Shown: positions 26,531 through 34,826 of the stretch, one piece after another
Numbering within the stretch: the stretch's first letter is position 1
Layout of the letters: each line of letters starts with the position of its first letter
Source of the DNA: a virus
DNA length: 39,202 nucleotides
IMG/VR virus record: IMGVR_UViG_3300042445_001094
Coordinates: 1 to 39,202 of that record
Direction: 5' to 3' (one strand)
The notes under the pieces: generated by a model
Database searches by the model: none
Told to the model about the DNA's origin: nothing
The model's input: the letters and a program-made list of their open reading frames with translations, nothing else
Translations under genes and position numbers: made by a program

Positions 26531-29394
26531 TAGGTTCCTGCCTCATGCTTTGAGTTTTGTTCGTCATAGTGGGCTAAAACATTGGATATCTTGGCGTAAC
26601 CATTAAAGGAACTGGTCATTTTAAGGCCGACATGGGTGCCGTAGCCAGTCGCTGGTATGCGGCCCTCAGAGAAGGTGGGCGCACTGACAAAAGCAAGTAT
26701 GTCTCGGGCCTCTGGGTTAGAGTAGTCCATGCCAGCCTCTATTGTCCATTCGCCGGCGCAGGTAATATCTATGCCCTTCAACTCTTTGTAGGTGCCTGGC
26801 TTGTTGGCGCTCAGGTATGGCATCTCAACTACGACCTGGGAGCCGTCAAAGAGGGTGTTGTCTGGCCCTCCGTAGGTGTAAATTACATTTCCGGAGCGGA
26901 CGTAGACCCTGTTCTTGAATACGATGATATCGTCTACGCCAAAACCAAAGTCATACTCCGACCAAGCGTTGATCGAGGAGGAGCTGAACGTCGATAAGAC
27001 ATACACCTTTGACCCAGCGCAGATCCAATAACGTCCGTCATTCGGCTCTATGATTGCCTTGGCTGCGGCCTTTTGGGTTTCATTTAGGGTTCTAAGTAGC
27101 TCTATGAACTTTTCGTCAATAGGTGAGCCTACGTCTTCCGAGTAAGCCGCGTCGGTGCTTTGTCTTGCTCTAAGTGAACGGACACCGTTGTAGGACAGAT
27201 AGAAAAGGTCTATTGCCCCGACGGATATGATTGTGCCGTTAGATATGCAACCGGTGTTGTCGATGATCTGTATCTGCGCATTGAGCGATGGATCAGGGTC
27301 AAGGTTCCAAAGTTGGCAATTACGCTCAGTGAAGAACGCTACATACCCCTGGTATACTCCCATTCCAGTTACCACATCACGGCAACCAAAGCTACTAGAT
27401 AGGTCTATAAACCCAGTGCCAGTGTCGTATACGTCCCACTTGGTTGCGTCGTTTAAGGCTGAGAAGTATATCGTTGAGCCTATGGCCACATAGGCTTTGT
27501 ACTTGTAAGTAAAGGCCATCCTGAAGCCGCCGTTCTCGGCTACATTGACGGAAGCACCAAGTCCAGACACTCGGGTTGCCCCAAACTTGTATGGTATTGA
27601 TGGGCGCTCGGGATCGGTGACAAGTATCCAAGCACTCTTTCCTGCCTGGAACGTTCCCCCAAGGGTAACTTTTACCTGTTTTCTTACCAGCGCCGTAGAC
27701 GCGCGCCCGCCACCAAACCTAGTTAAAGCACCTATGGCCATTGATCCGGTAGCTCCTATAGTTATTTTTTTCCCATTGTTCAGGTAGCCAATGGCTGGCG
27801 GTGACTCAATGCTTACTCCTCCAAAATTTGCATTAGCCGTATACCCGTGGTTAAGGCCGGATGACGTATTGCTGTTAATGGCGTCAATAACGTCGCCCAT
27901 AGTAACTTCATTGGACTGTGACCATCCTATAGGTGCTGATATTAATTCCGTGACGTCATCTACCTTGAGAGAATGTATGACGTTATCACTTCCTCCCCCA
28001 AATTTTCCTGGGTTTGCTCCAGTTGATGCAACGGTAGCAATAAACCTTGTTGGATTGTAAGGACTTGCAACTATCGTAGAGGCATTAATAAATTCATTTA
28101 TTCCGCTTACAGCGGATGGGTCTGCGCTAAACTCGACGTGCATGTACTCGTTGTTGAAGCTTGCACCTTCATCGCTTTTCGTAACGACGGACATGCCGGC
28201 AGGATCAGGGCCACTCCAATTTTTCCCATCGTAATAGTATTCAGAATTTAGCTTATTTACGGCACTGTTTGCATTTATAGCACTCTTTAGAGTCCATGCC
28301 AAAAGTTGACCTTCGTTGTGTGCGGTCCAATAGTTTGGAGGCGGTATACTGTTGTAGGAAAGCGGAGTTCCGAGGGATAGTATTTCTACTCCGTCTGGGG
28401 TGGTTGTATTGGTGCCTTTGACGTATATGCCGGTTATGGTCGGCAAAGAGGCAGCGTTTATATATCTAAAGTAAAAGTTTATGGAGGCCTTGCCGTCTAC
28501 GCCTCCAATAATGTTAAAGGTTAACCTTGAATTAATTGCGGAAAGTGGCTCCTGGGGTTTGACGACAGTGGTTACAGTTGCGGTAAGCGGTGAGTCTGCG
28601 TAAGCCTTTACTGAAAAATCGTTAGTACCCTTTCCGGTTATGTATATTTCGTTACCCAGCCTTGAAACAAGGTAATCCTTCATTGGGTCGGTCCATTCTT
28701 CGTTCTTGTTAAACAAGACCTGGGACTCGTTGATTTGATCCTGAATGATGTTTTTTAGGTGTTCGGCAAAGTTGGCTATACTGCCCATTGAAGAACTGGT
28801 ATAGCCACTAGTGAAATCCTTAATTGGCTGTCCGTTAAAGTACGGTATCTGATCTCCGTTGGCAAACTTGGCTATTACGAACGTGCTTCCGCCGTAAACG
28901 GTTGAGTACATTATTTCCTCGAGGGCGGAGCCCTCTGGATGGTCTATGTACTGATACGTTACGCCCGCAGGCGGAATTGGACATACAGTTGCAAAAGCAT
29001 TATTTTGATATGGTCCAACAAATTGATGAGTTGCAAGTGGCGCAGAAATATACTGAGCGTTTTGATCCACATAGTAAAATCCATTAATATTCCATGAACT
29101 ACCTGGTTCACAGCCAGATACCTGTCCGTTAGTCATGCACTCTTGATAAACGTCTATGCAACCAGAGTTGGCGTTATGGGTAGACTTAAAGGCAACTATA
29201 CCATCTTCAGTCGCTTCAATTCCATATATACCAGCGCCCTGGGCGTAGGTGTATAGTGCCTTGCGTTTCTCTATCTCGCCCCCGCGCGTGATGTGCGCGT
29301 TGATAAGCGTAGACAGTGTGCCAGGGTTCGACGACAGGCTATGCCGGCGCGTATCAAGGCCGCCCTTGAAGTTATCGACGACAATGTATGGCAT
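26530..29394 (-). CDS. Tail nozzle / tail tubular protein B-like
   Basis: This 954-aa, beta-rich protein starts MPYIVVDNFKGGLDTRRHSLSS and has an early TRGGEIEKRKALYTYA segment, typical of the T7 gp12-type nozzle that closes the short tail. The middle is long and rich in Ser, Thr, Gly and Asn (many beta strands), and the end again resembles the family (SWNINGFYYVDQ near the start; a later region around ERNCQLWNLDPDPSLNAQIQ). It is longer than T7 gp12 (794 aa), the extra sequence probably being inserted beta domains between ~180 and ~560. It is flanked by TAATG junctions to the adaptor and gp13-like genes. It is probably essential for tail assembly and DNA passage. Confidence 0.78.
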   Translation of the reverse strand: MPYIVVDNFKGGLDTRRHSLSSNPGTLSTLINAHITRGGEIEKRKALYTYAQGAGIYGIEATEDGIVAFKSTHNANSGCIDVYQECMTNGQVSGCEPGSSWNINGFYYVDQNAQYISAPLATHQFVGPYQNNAFATVCPIPPAGVTYQYIDHPEGSALEEIMYSTVYGGSTFVIAKFANGDQIPYFNGQPIKDFTSGYTSSSMGSIANFAEHLKNIIQDQINESQVLFNKNEEWTDPMKDYLVSRLGNEIYITGKGTNDFSVKAYADSPLTATVTTVVKPQEPLSAINSRLTFNIIGGVDGKASINFYFRYINAASLPTITGIYVKGTNTTTPDGVEILSLGTPLSYNSIPPPNYWTAHNEGQLLAWTLKSAINANSAVNKLNSEYYYDGKNWSGPDPAGMSVVTKSDEGASFNNEYMHVEFSADPSAVSGINEFINASTIVASPYNPTRFIATVASTGANPGKFGGGSDNVIHSLKVDDVTELISAPIGWSQSNEVTMGDVIDAINSNTSSGLNHGYTANANFGGVSIESPPAIGYLNNGKKITIGATGSMAIGALTRFGGGRASTALVRKQVKVTLGGTFQAGKSAWILVTDPERPSIPYKFGATRVSGLGASVNVAENGGFRMAFTYKYKAYVAIGSTIYFSALNDATKWDVYDTGTGFIDLSSSFGCRDVVTGMGVYQGYVAFFTERNCQLWNLDPDPSLNAQIQIIDNTGCISNGTIISVGAIDLFYLSYNGVRSLRARQSTDAAYSEDVGSPIDEKFIELLRTLNETQKAAAKAIIEPNDGRYWICAGSKVYVLSTFSSSSINAWSEYDFGFGVDDIIVFKNRVYVRSGNVIYTYGGPDNTLFDGSQVVVEMPYLSANKPGTYKELKGIDITCAGEWTIEAGMDYSNPEARDILAFVSAPTFSEGRIPATGYGTHVGLKMTSSFNGYAKISNVLAHYDEQNSKHEAGT

Positions 29395-30095
29395 TAGGAT
29401 CTATCGTCTCGGGTGTAACGGCCACCAATGATGCGCAGGCGTTCGCCACGATCAAGGCCACCGCCGTAGATAAAGCGGTCATACTTGACGCCCTTGCCCT
29501 TCATGCGGGCGTAGTGCGTGGTCGCCTGGGCGAGTTTAGCCTGAGCGTCTGCGGCCTTCGTGCGAGCAAGCACTTCGGCAGCCGAGAATAGAACGATAAG
29601 GTTGTCGTCTAATTCTGCCGTATCAGTAGGCAGGTTGAGATTAGACAATTTCTTGATAGCCTTAAAGCGCACCTTCTGACCGGCCGAACTGGGCACAGGC
29701 CAAACTTCAAACTGGTCATTCTCGTAGTGACGCCAGCGAACAACAGGTTCTGACTTGTTGCCTGCAATATCAGAGTCCTGGAAGTTGTATTGCTGCGGGC
29801 CAATGCCGTACTCCAGGTTATGCCAGATATCGCCATACTTTATGTGTGCCGATGAAATGTTATCAGGGTCTATATCGACACCGAAACTATAGTACCGCTG
29901 ACTGGCAACGAGGTTGGTGTCTCGCTCTATGTAAGCAAAATCCCAATCGTGGTCAGCCCAAAGGCGCTGCTGGGTGCGACGTAGCAGGTGGTCATACTGA
30001 TCAATAGTATTGACCCCCATGCCCACGTTGGAGGATGCGCCGATCTCGGCGCGGAGCATTTCCCGCAGCTCAAGAAGGGTTGTTCCTCGGGCCAT
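29394..30095 (-). CDS. Head-tail adaptor (tail tubular protein A-like)
   Basis: This 233-aa protein has the adaptor pattern of short-tailed phages: a helical N-terminus (TLLELREMLRAEIGASSN), a segment with LLRRTQQRLWADHDWDFAYI, and a beta-rich centre (QRYYSFGVDIDPDNI; VVRWRHYENDQFEVWPVP). The C-terminal helix is rich in Ala and Lys (LAQATTHYARMKGK). It probably binds the portal and connects it to the nozzle, as T7 gp11 does. It lies between the small 107-aa gene (one-base gap) and the nozzle gene (TAATG overlap), in the expected order. Confidence 0.78.
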   Translation of the reverse strand: MARGTTLLELREMLRAEIGASSNVGMGVNTIDQYDHLLRRTQQRLWADHDWDFAYIERDTNLVASQRYYSFGVDIDPDNISSAHIKYGDIWHNLEYGIGPQQYNFQDSDIAGNKSEPVVRWRHYENDQFEVWPVPSSAGQKVRFKAIKKLSNLNLPTDTAELDDNLIVLFSAAEVLARTKAADAQAKLAQATTHYARMKGKGVKYDRFIYGGGLDRGERLRIIGGRYTRDDRS

Positions 30096-30096
30096 C

Positions 30097-30420
30097 TTAG
30101 TTATCCTTTAAGAGCTTGGACTTCTTTTCAACTACGGGAGCAGGAGCCTCGCCGCCGGCGATGCCGACTTCCGAGAAGGCGGTGACTAGGCGGGGCACTG
30201 GGCCCTGATAGATTTCTCGAACAATCTTACCATAGACCGAGATAAGACGTTCGATTTCTTCGGACTCCTTGACGTCGGAATCTTCAAATTCGCGAAAGCG
30301 AACAATAGAGTCGTTGCCGTGGATGGAACGGAGGATGGGCACTTCGGCTGCGGTGATGCGCTTTGGCACCGTGTTCAACATGTCCCCGTTGATTAGGATT
30401 TCAACATTAGCGGTTTGCAT
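30097..30420 (-). CDS. Conserved phage structural-region protein, 107 aa
   Basis: The protein begins MQTANVEILINGDMLNTVPKRITAAEVPILRSIHG, which I recognise as a recurrent pattern (TAAE-x-x-x-L-x-x-x-HG) in small proteins encoded next to major capsid genes; the function is unknown. The end is rich in Lys and Glu. I place the start at the ATG at 30418-30420: the in-frame ATG at 30460-30462 would lie inside the transcription terminator, so a start there is unlikely. A GGGGA sequence lies about 10 bases upstream. It is followed after one base by the adaptor gene. Confidence 0.65.
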   Translation of the reverse strand: MQTANVEILINGDMLNTVPKRITAAEVPILRSIHGNDSIVRFREFEDSDVKESEEIERLISVYGKIVREIYQGPVPRLVTAFSEVGIAGGEAPAPVVEKKSKLLKDN

Positions 30421-30460
30421 ACATAGCAAGTGTCCCCGGCTTTTGGCCCTGCGCAACAAC

Positions 30461-30492
30461 AAAAAGGGCCCCTCCGTTGCCAGAGGGGCCCT
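30461..30492 (-). terminator. Intrinsic terminator after the major capsid gene
   Basis: On the minus strand a perfect 10-base-pair GC-rich stem (AGGGCCCCTC paired with GAGGGGCCCT) with an eight-base loop is followed directly by TTTTTGTTG. It lies 18 bases after the capsid stop and before the 107-aa gene, so it should let capsid mRNA be made in excess over tail genes. Confidence 0.9.
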
Positions 30493-30510
30493 CGTATCGA
30501 CTTAGACCGC

Positions 30511-31596
30511 TTAGACCGCGACGTAGATGCCAGAGCTGTTGAGGCGCTTGGCAACCGTACCGCCCGTCCACGTCATCGACTTATAGATGGCGTAAACGTT
30601 CTCCGGACGAGCCGGATTGTGGATCTTCTTGTCTTCACCTTCCATGACGTACAACTGCATGGCATCATTATCAATGATGTACGCATAGTTGGTACGGGTG
30701 GTTTCGCCAGCGGCATAACCAGGCACGGTGATGGAGTCAAGGGTCGGGTCATACATGAACTCACCAATACCCTGGAGGGAAATGGTGCCGATCTGGATGT
30801 CGAAGCCCTTGGAGAAGCCGGACTGGGTGTAGAGGCCCTTCGAGTGGATCTCCGCTTCAAGCTTCTGGAGGAAGCCCGAACCGCAGACAATCGTGCCAGG
30901 CTTACCGCCGAAGCGGGTCAACTGGCGGACTTCCGAACGAAGACCGTCGATAATGTTGGTTTGGCCAGCTGCGTAAGTAAACTTAGCAGCGCGGTTACGC
31001 CAAGCAGGCTGGAGAGCACGGTCAATACCGCCGGTGAAACCGGTAGCATTGAGATCCGCGCCGCCAGTGATTGCAGCATTAGGACGAATGTACTTCGAGA
31101 TACCCGCAAAGATATTAGCGCTTTGCGTGCCGTCCAACCAGAGCATTTCGTTGAAGCCACGAGCCCAACCTTCCGCCATGTCATCCATCTTAGCCTTCAG
31201 AATGTTGGTCAAGACCGTGATATCGCGGTTGGAGTGCTTCGAGGTCGATTCGCCAGTGGCAGAATCGGTGACGGAGATACCGTCATGCTTCAATTCCGTG
31301 AAGGTCACGGAAAGGCCAGCATGCAACTCTGCCCACGGAAACTTGATGCGCTTCGTGTTGGCAGGATTTTGGTAGCTGACAGCTTGGTTGTGGGTGTAGC
31401 CCACGATGGAGGTCGTGTAGTCAAACACGATCGGGAGGTCGATATGACCCTTACCACCAGGGAAAGTCTGCTGGCGCTTCGTGAGAAGGTTGAGCAGGGG
31501 CTTGTTCTGGATGGTCTGGGCCATAGCGTCGCCCTTGACGTAGAAGTCGAGAGCGGAATTGGCGATGTTTTCAAGTTCGCCGACTGAGAAGGCCAT
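30511..31596 (-). CDS. Major capsid protein, HK97-fold type
   Basis: This 361-aa protein follows the scaffold gene and precedes a strong terminator, as expected for the most abundant protein. Features seen: an N-terminal segment MAFSVGELENIANSALDFY, a FPGGKGHIDLPIVFDYT segment like the E-loop area, GWARGFNEMLWLDGTQSANIFAGISKYI, and a C-terminal beta-rich region (TVPGYAAGETTRTNYAYIID, then TWTGGTVAKRLNSSGIYVAV). These fit the group of podovirus capsid proteins of about 350 residues, but the fold assignment rests on position, size and general character. There is no Shine-Dalgarno sequence; the leader is A/T-rich (ACTATAAACTACT). Confidence 0.82.
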   Translation of the reverse strand: MAFSVGELENIANSALDFYVKGDAMAQTIQNKPLLNLLTKRQQTFPGGKGHIDLPIVFDYTTSIVGYTHNQAVSYQNPANTKRIKFPWAELHAGLSVTFTELKHDGISVTDSATGESTSKHSNRDITVLTNILKAKMDDMAEGWARGFNEMLWLDGTQSANIFAGISKYIRPNAAITGGADLNATGFTGGIDRALQPAWRNRAAKFTYAAGQTNIIDGLRSEVRQLTRFGGKPGTIVCGSGFLQKLEAEIHSKGLYTQSGFSKGFDIQIGTISLQGIGEFMYDPTLDSITVPGYAAGETTRTNYAYIIDNDAMQLYVMEGEDKKIHNPARPENVYAIYKSMTWTGGTVAKRLNSSGIYVAV

Positions 31597-31618
31597 AGTA
31601 GTTTATAGTTTTTTAAGG

Positions 31619-32683
31619 TTACTGAATAGCCATACGGATAGCGTCCTCGAGAGAACGTGGAACCGGTCTGGCGTTTGCGGACGACATGGAGCTGGTGGGG
31701 TTCCGGATGCCGATTGACCTACCAGAAAGCGGGCGGAGCCGCGCGTTGACGTCGCTCAAAGCCTTTTGGGCCAAAGCGACAGCTTCTTGCGGAGAACCTG
31801 GGTTCCCATTCTGGATAAGTACGGCTGCCCGTTCCATTACCATCTCGTATTTCTTGGACCAATCCGGATCTCTGGCCTTTTCCGTCGTTTCCCAATTCAA
31901 CACGGCATCGTGGATCTGCTTTTGGCTGACCTCTTGTTGATGCTGTTGTTGACGTTCCATCTGCTCTTTTTGGCGAGTTTCGTTGAATTCTTGCTGCGCC
32001 TTGTAGCGGGCAAGTTCCTTTGCGGACTCGTTATCAATGAAGCCGTCATCGACTTTAGCTCTGATATCCTCTGGCAGTTCATCGCCTGAAAACTTTGCGA
32101 GTTTACTAGCGTGTTCTTTCAGAAGCTTATAAGCCTCAATCGGGTCATTCTTCATTAACGCCATGATGCCCATACCTTCGGCCATCTCTGCAGGAGTTAG
32201 GCCGTTGTTGGTCATGAAAGTAGTGATCTTGTCGTATTGCTCCGCCCTGGGTTTCAGGGTGTCGCGCTCCGTGATCATTTCCTTCCAGCGTGGATGGTTG
32301 TGAAACGGCAGTTTTTCGGCCTGCTTGCTGGGGTCTACCTTCTGTTGGTTCGCGTCCTTGCTAGCAACATCGGCGTTTGTCCCTTCAGCAGATTCCGTCT
32401 GCTCCCCCTCGGTGGACGAGTCTGAGTCAGGCTTGCCCTTGTTGGCTACGTTTTTAACAACGTCCAATAGGGTGGCCTTCTTTTTAGCGTCCTTGTCGTC
32501 CGCAGACGACGATTCTGCGGAATTGTTAGCGTCTGTACTAGAGCCCTCGTTATCCTGAGACACATCAGGATAATTGCTCTCAACAGGCGCAGTTTCCTGC
32601 GTCTGGGTTAGGTTAGTGTTCTCGGCTGACGGAGCCGGGTCTGTCTCATTTAGCGTCTGTTGCACATCGGTATGTTTGTTCAT
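31619..32683 (-). CDS. Scaffolding protein
   Basis: This 354-aa protein lies between portal and capsid genes, the standard place for a scaffold. Its first ~120 residues are very acidic and Ser/Asn/Thr/Glu-rich (disordered). An LPFHNHPRWKEM segment (125-136) follows that I know from phage scaffold-like proteins, then a helical domain (APAEMAEGMGIMALMKNDPIEAYKLLKE-like region ~163-190) and a Gln/Glu-rich coiled coil (~223-262). The C-terminus is basic (RPLSGRSIGIRN...PRSLEDAIRMAIQ), typical for binding capsid subunits. It would guide procapsid assembly and then leave. Confidence 0.78.
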   Translation of the reverse strand: MNKHTDVQQTLNETDPAPSAENTNLTQTQETAPVESNYPDVSQDNEGSSTDANNSAESSSADDKDAKKKATLLDVVKNVANKGKPDSDSSTEGEQTESAEGTNADVASKDANQQKVDPSKQAEKLPFHNHPRWKEMITERDTLKPRAEQYDKITTFMTNNGLTPAEMAEGMGIMALMKNDPIEAYKLLKEHASKLAKFSGDELPEDIRAKVDDGFIDNESAKELARYKAQQEFNETRQKEQMERQQQHQQEVSQKQIHDAVLNWETTEKARDPDWSKKYEMVMERAAVLIQNGNPGSPQEAVALAQKALSDVNARLRPLSGRSIGIRNPTSSMSSANARPVPRSLEDAIRMAIQ

Positions 32684-32699
32684 GGTGGGAAAATGTCAA

Positions 32700-34811
32700 T
32701 TACGGAGTTAGTTCTCCGTTGCTCGGCGTCATTTGACCGCCGGCCATTTCTTCGGGGCTTGCTGGATGACCACCCATTGGATGGCCTGGAGCGGCTGGAC
32801 CTGGCTGCGGTTGGGCTTGCTTGCCTTCCTGTGCTACTTGCAGGCCAGCGTTATCCTTGGCAGCGTTCTGGGCAACGATGGACGGTAGCGAAGCCTTGAT
32901 GGCGTCGGTCAAGTCAATGCTGTCATCCATGCGCTTAATGGCTTCCTTGGCCATCCAGGACGGATCAATGCCGGGGATCTGGATGAGCGTCGGAGCAAGG
33001 CGCTCAAAGTTAGCAATCTCGGCGGCCTTATTGGGGCGACCGCTGGAGCCCGCCTGTACCTCAAGAAGCAGGTTATCAGAGATTTCCTGAGCCGATAGGG
33101 TTGGCCAAGAGGCGCCTGGACCTGCTACTCGCTGGGCCGACATAGGGTCCATCATGGTTAGCAAAACTTGGCCGGCGCACTTGCTTAACTCGGTCAAGAA
33201 CTCGTCTAGGTCGTCTACGTTTGAGCCCATGGCCGTTTGACGGCTGGATTCGGCTACGGAGACTTCCGTAGCGGTAGAACTGCCCGTACCGCCCATATTG
33301 GCCTCCTGGGAGCCAATGACGCGGTAGATATCTTCCATGTACATCGACACATCGTATAGTGAAGGGTCGATTGGGATGGGCATAACGGGCTGCAGCACGT
33401 CGCTTACCTTCTGGCCAGGCTGAATGGACTGAAGCTGGATAACCTCATTGGGCGACCGATCAATTAGCTTTCGCACGTCCGACTCGGACAAGGCGCCGAT
33501 TGGAGTTACATAAAGCGGGCGGTTAGCGTTGCGGTGCTCGCGCAAGCGCTGGCGGGCAAGGTTGTATTCGCGCTGGATGGGCGTAAGCAGCCGAACGTCC
33601 GAAAGCGGGTAGATTTCCTTTTCGTTTTCAACTTCATTGAAGGTTAACGTAAAGAACGGCCAGAAACGCTTAATCTTAATGTCGGGGCAGCTGGGTTCTT
33701 CCAGGAACTCCGGGTAGCCGTCGGCAACGACGTACCGCATGCCATCGCGCTTGCTGTAGATTTCCCATATCCGAGCGAGGCCGCAGCAATCCTTGCCGTC
33801 CTTGTCGCTTTCAATCTTTTTAACCTGATCTTCGTGGCGAGTGTAAGTCTTGCCTAAATCAACGTTGTAGATTTCCTTAACCTCGTCAGTGGAAAGAATA
33901 AACTCTTGGGCAACCCAATCGGCACCAATGAAGCCCTTTATCTGCCGGCATTTAGGGTCTACGATGATGGACGTCGAAAGCGGGAAGTCAAAGACAAGGC
34001 CTTCGCTTACAATGTGGTCCTGCTTTTCGGACAGTTCCTTTAGGAGTATCTTGAGCTGTTCCGCGCGCGCGCTGTGTTCGTCAAAGATATCGTCTTGTTG
34101 ATCGGCCATTAAACGCTCAAGGGTCTTCAATTCCTCTGTGGCGTCGGTAATCTTTTCAGTGTCTTCTGGGCGTTTTTCCATCATCCGATGGTAGCCAACC
34201 TTAACGTAGCCAACCCCGGTTACGCACACCCGGCGGACTAGTTGCTTCATCTGGGACTTAATATCTTGGTCCTCCATGAAGTGCTGGAAGATAATTTCTA
34301 ACGTGCGAGCGACCTTTTCAATATTAGACCGCTTCGTCATGCCCTGGGCAACGTCATCCATTAGCGCGGTAGCCTGAGGATCAGGCATGCCGGTCTGCTG
34401 AATGGCAATTTGGTTGGCCGTTTGAGCAACTTGCAAGTCGGCTGCTTCTTCTGACCAGATTGCGAAATCCATGGTCTTGCGGCGCTTAGCAACTGCCTTT
34501 GGGTTCTTAGAGTAAAGCGAAGCAACCTTTTGCTTGATGTGGCTTTGCACAATATTGGCAACGTAGCGCTCGTCTTGCTCGGTCGGGTACGGCCACTGCT
34601 TGCCCATAAAAAAGTCCATGTCCTGCTTCATGGTCTTGTGAGAGCGTTCCCAATGTTTCTTTGCGCGAACTAATTTATCCTGCCATTCACCGACAAGGGC
34701 TCTGCTAGATCGCGTTTGGTCAGGGTCGGGTTTTCTGGTCACGCCAGACTTAGGCTTTTCTTGCCCAAAGGTTTCGGTAGGCTTACTTTCGATTGGTTCT
34801 TCGTTTTCCAT
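32700..34811 (-). CDS. Portal protein, P22-like size
   Basis: This 703-aa protein directly follows the terminase. The N-terminus is acidic and basic by turns, then SRALVGEWQDKLVRAKKHWE and KQDMDFFMGKQWP, similar to the first portal helices in podoviruses. Later come RICVTG-like sequence (RRVCVTGVGYVKVGYHRM), KRFWPFFTLTFNEVENEKEIYPLSDVRLLTPIQREYNLARQRLREHRNANRP (the portal stem and clip region), and a Pro/Gly/Gln-rich tail. The length is close to P22 portal (725 aa) and larger than T7 gp8 (536 aa). It forms the dodecameric DNA channel. There is no Shine-Dalgarno sequence before the ATG at 34809-34811. Confidence 0.85.
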   Translation of the reverse strand: MENEEPIESKPTETFGQEKPKSGVTRKPDPDQTRSSRALVGEWQDKLVRAKKHWERSHKTMKQDMDFFMGKQWPYPTEQDERYVANIVQSHIKQKVASLYSKNPKAVAKRRKTMDFAIWSEEAADLQVAQTANQIAIQQTGMPDPQATALMDDVAQGMTKRSNIEKVARTLEIIFQHFMEDQDIKSQMKQLVRRVCVTGVGYVKVGYHRMMEKRPEDTEKITDATEELKTLERLMADQQDDIFDEHSARAEQLKILLKELSEKQDHIVSEGLVFDFPLSTSIIVDPKCRQIKGFIGADWVAQEFILSTDEVKEIYNVDLGKTYTRHEDQVKKIESDKDGKDCCGLARIWEIYSKRDGMRYVVADGYPEFLEEPSCPDIKIKRFWPFFTLTFNEVENEKEIYPLSDVRLLTPIQREYNLARQRLREHRNANRPLYVTPIGALSESDVRKLIDRSPNEVIQLQSIQPGQKVSDVLQPVMPIPIDPSLYDVSMYMEDIYRVIGSQEANMGGTGSSTATEVSVAESSRQTAMGSNVDDLDEFLTELSKCAGQVLLTMMDPMSAQRVAGPGASWPTLSAQEISDNLLLEVQAGSSGRPNKAAEIANFERLAPTLIQIPGIDPSWMAKEAIKRMDDSIDLTDAIKASLPSIVAQNAAKDNAGLQVAQEGKQAQPQPGPAAPGHPMGGHPASPEEMAGGQMTPSNGELTP

Positions 34812-34826
34812 TTGTGTAAAGTGTTA

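Noticed and set aside
30430-31587. Long open frame of 385 codons on the plus strand opposite the capsid gene
   Set aside because: It is the mirror of the capsid gene, with basic, low-complexity-like product and no recognisable motif; all supported genes are on the minus strand.
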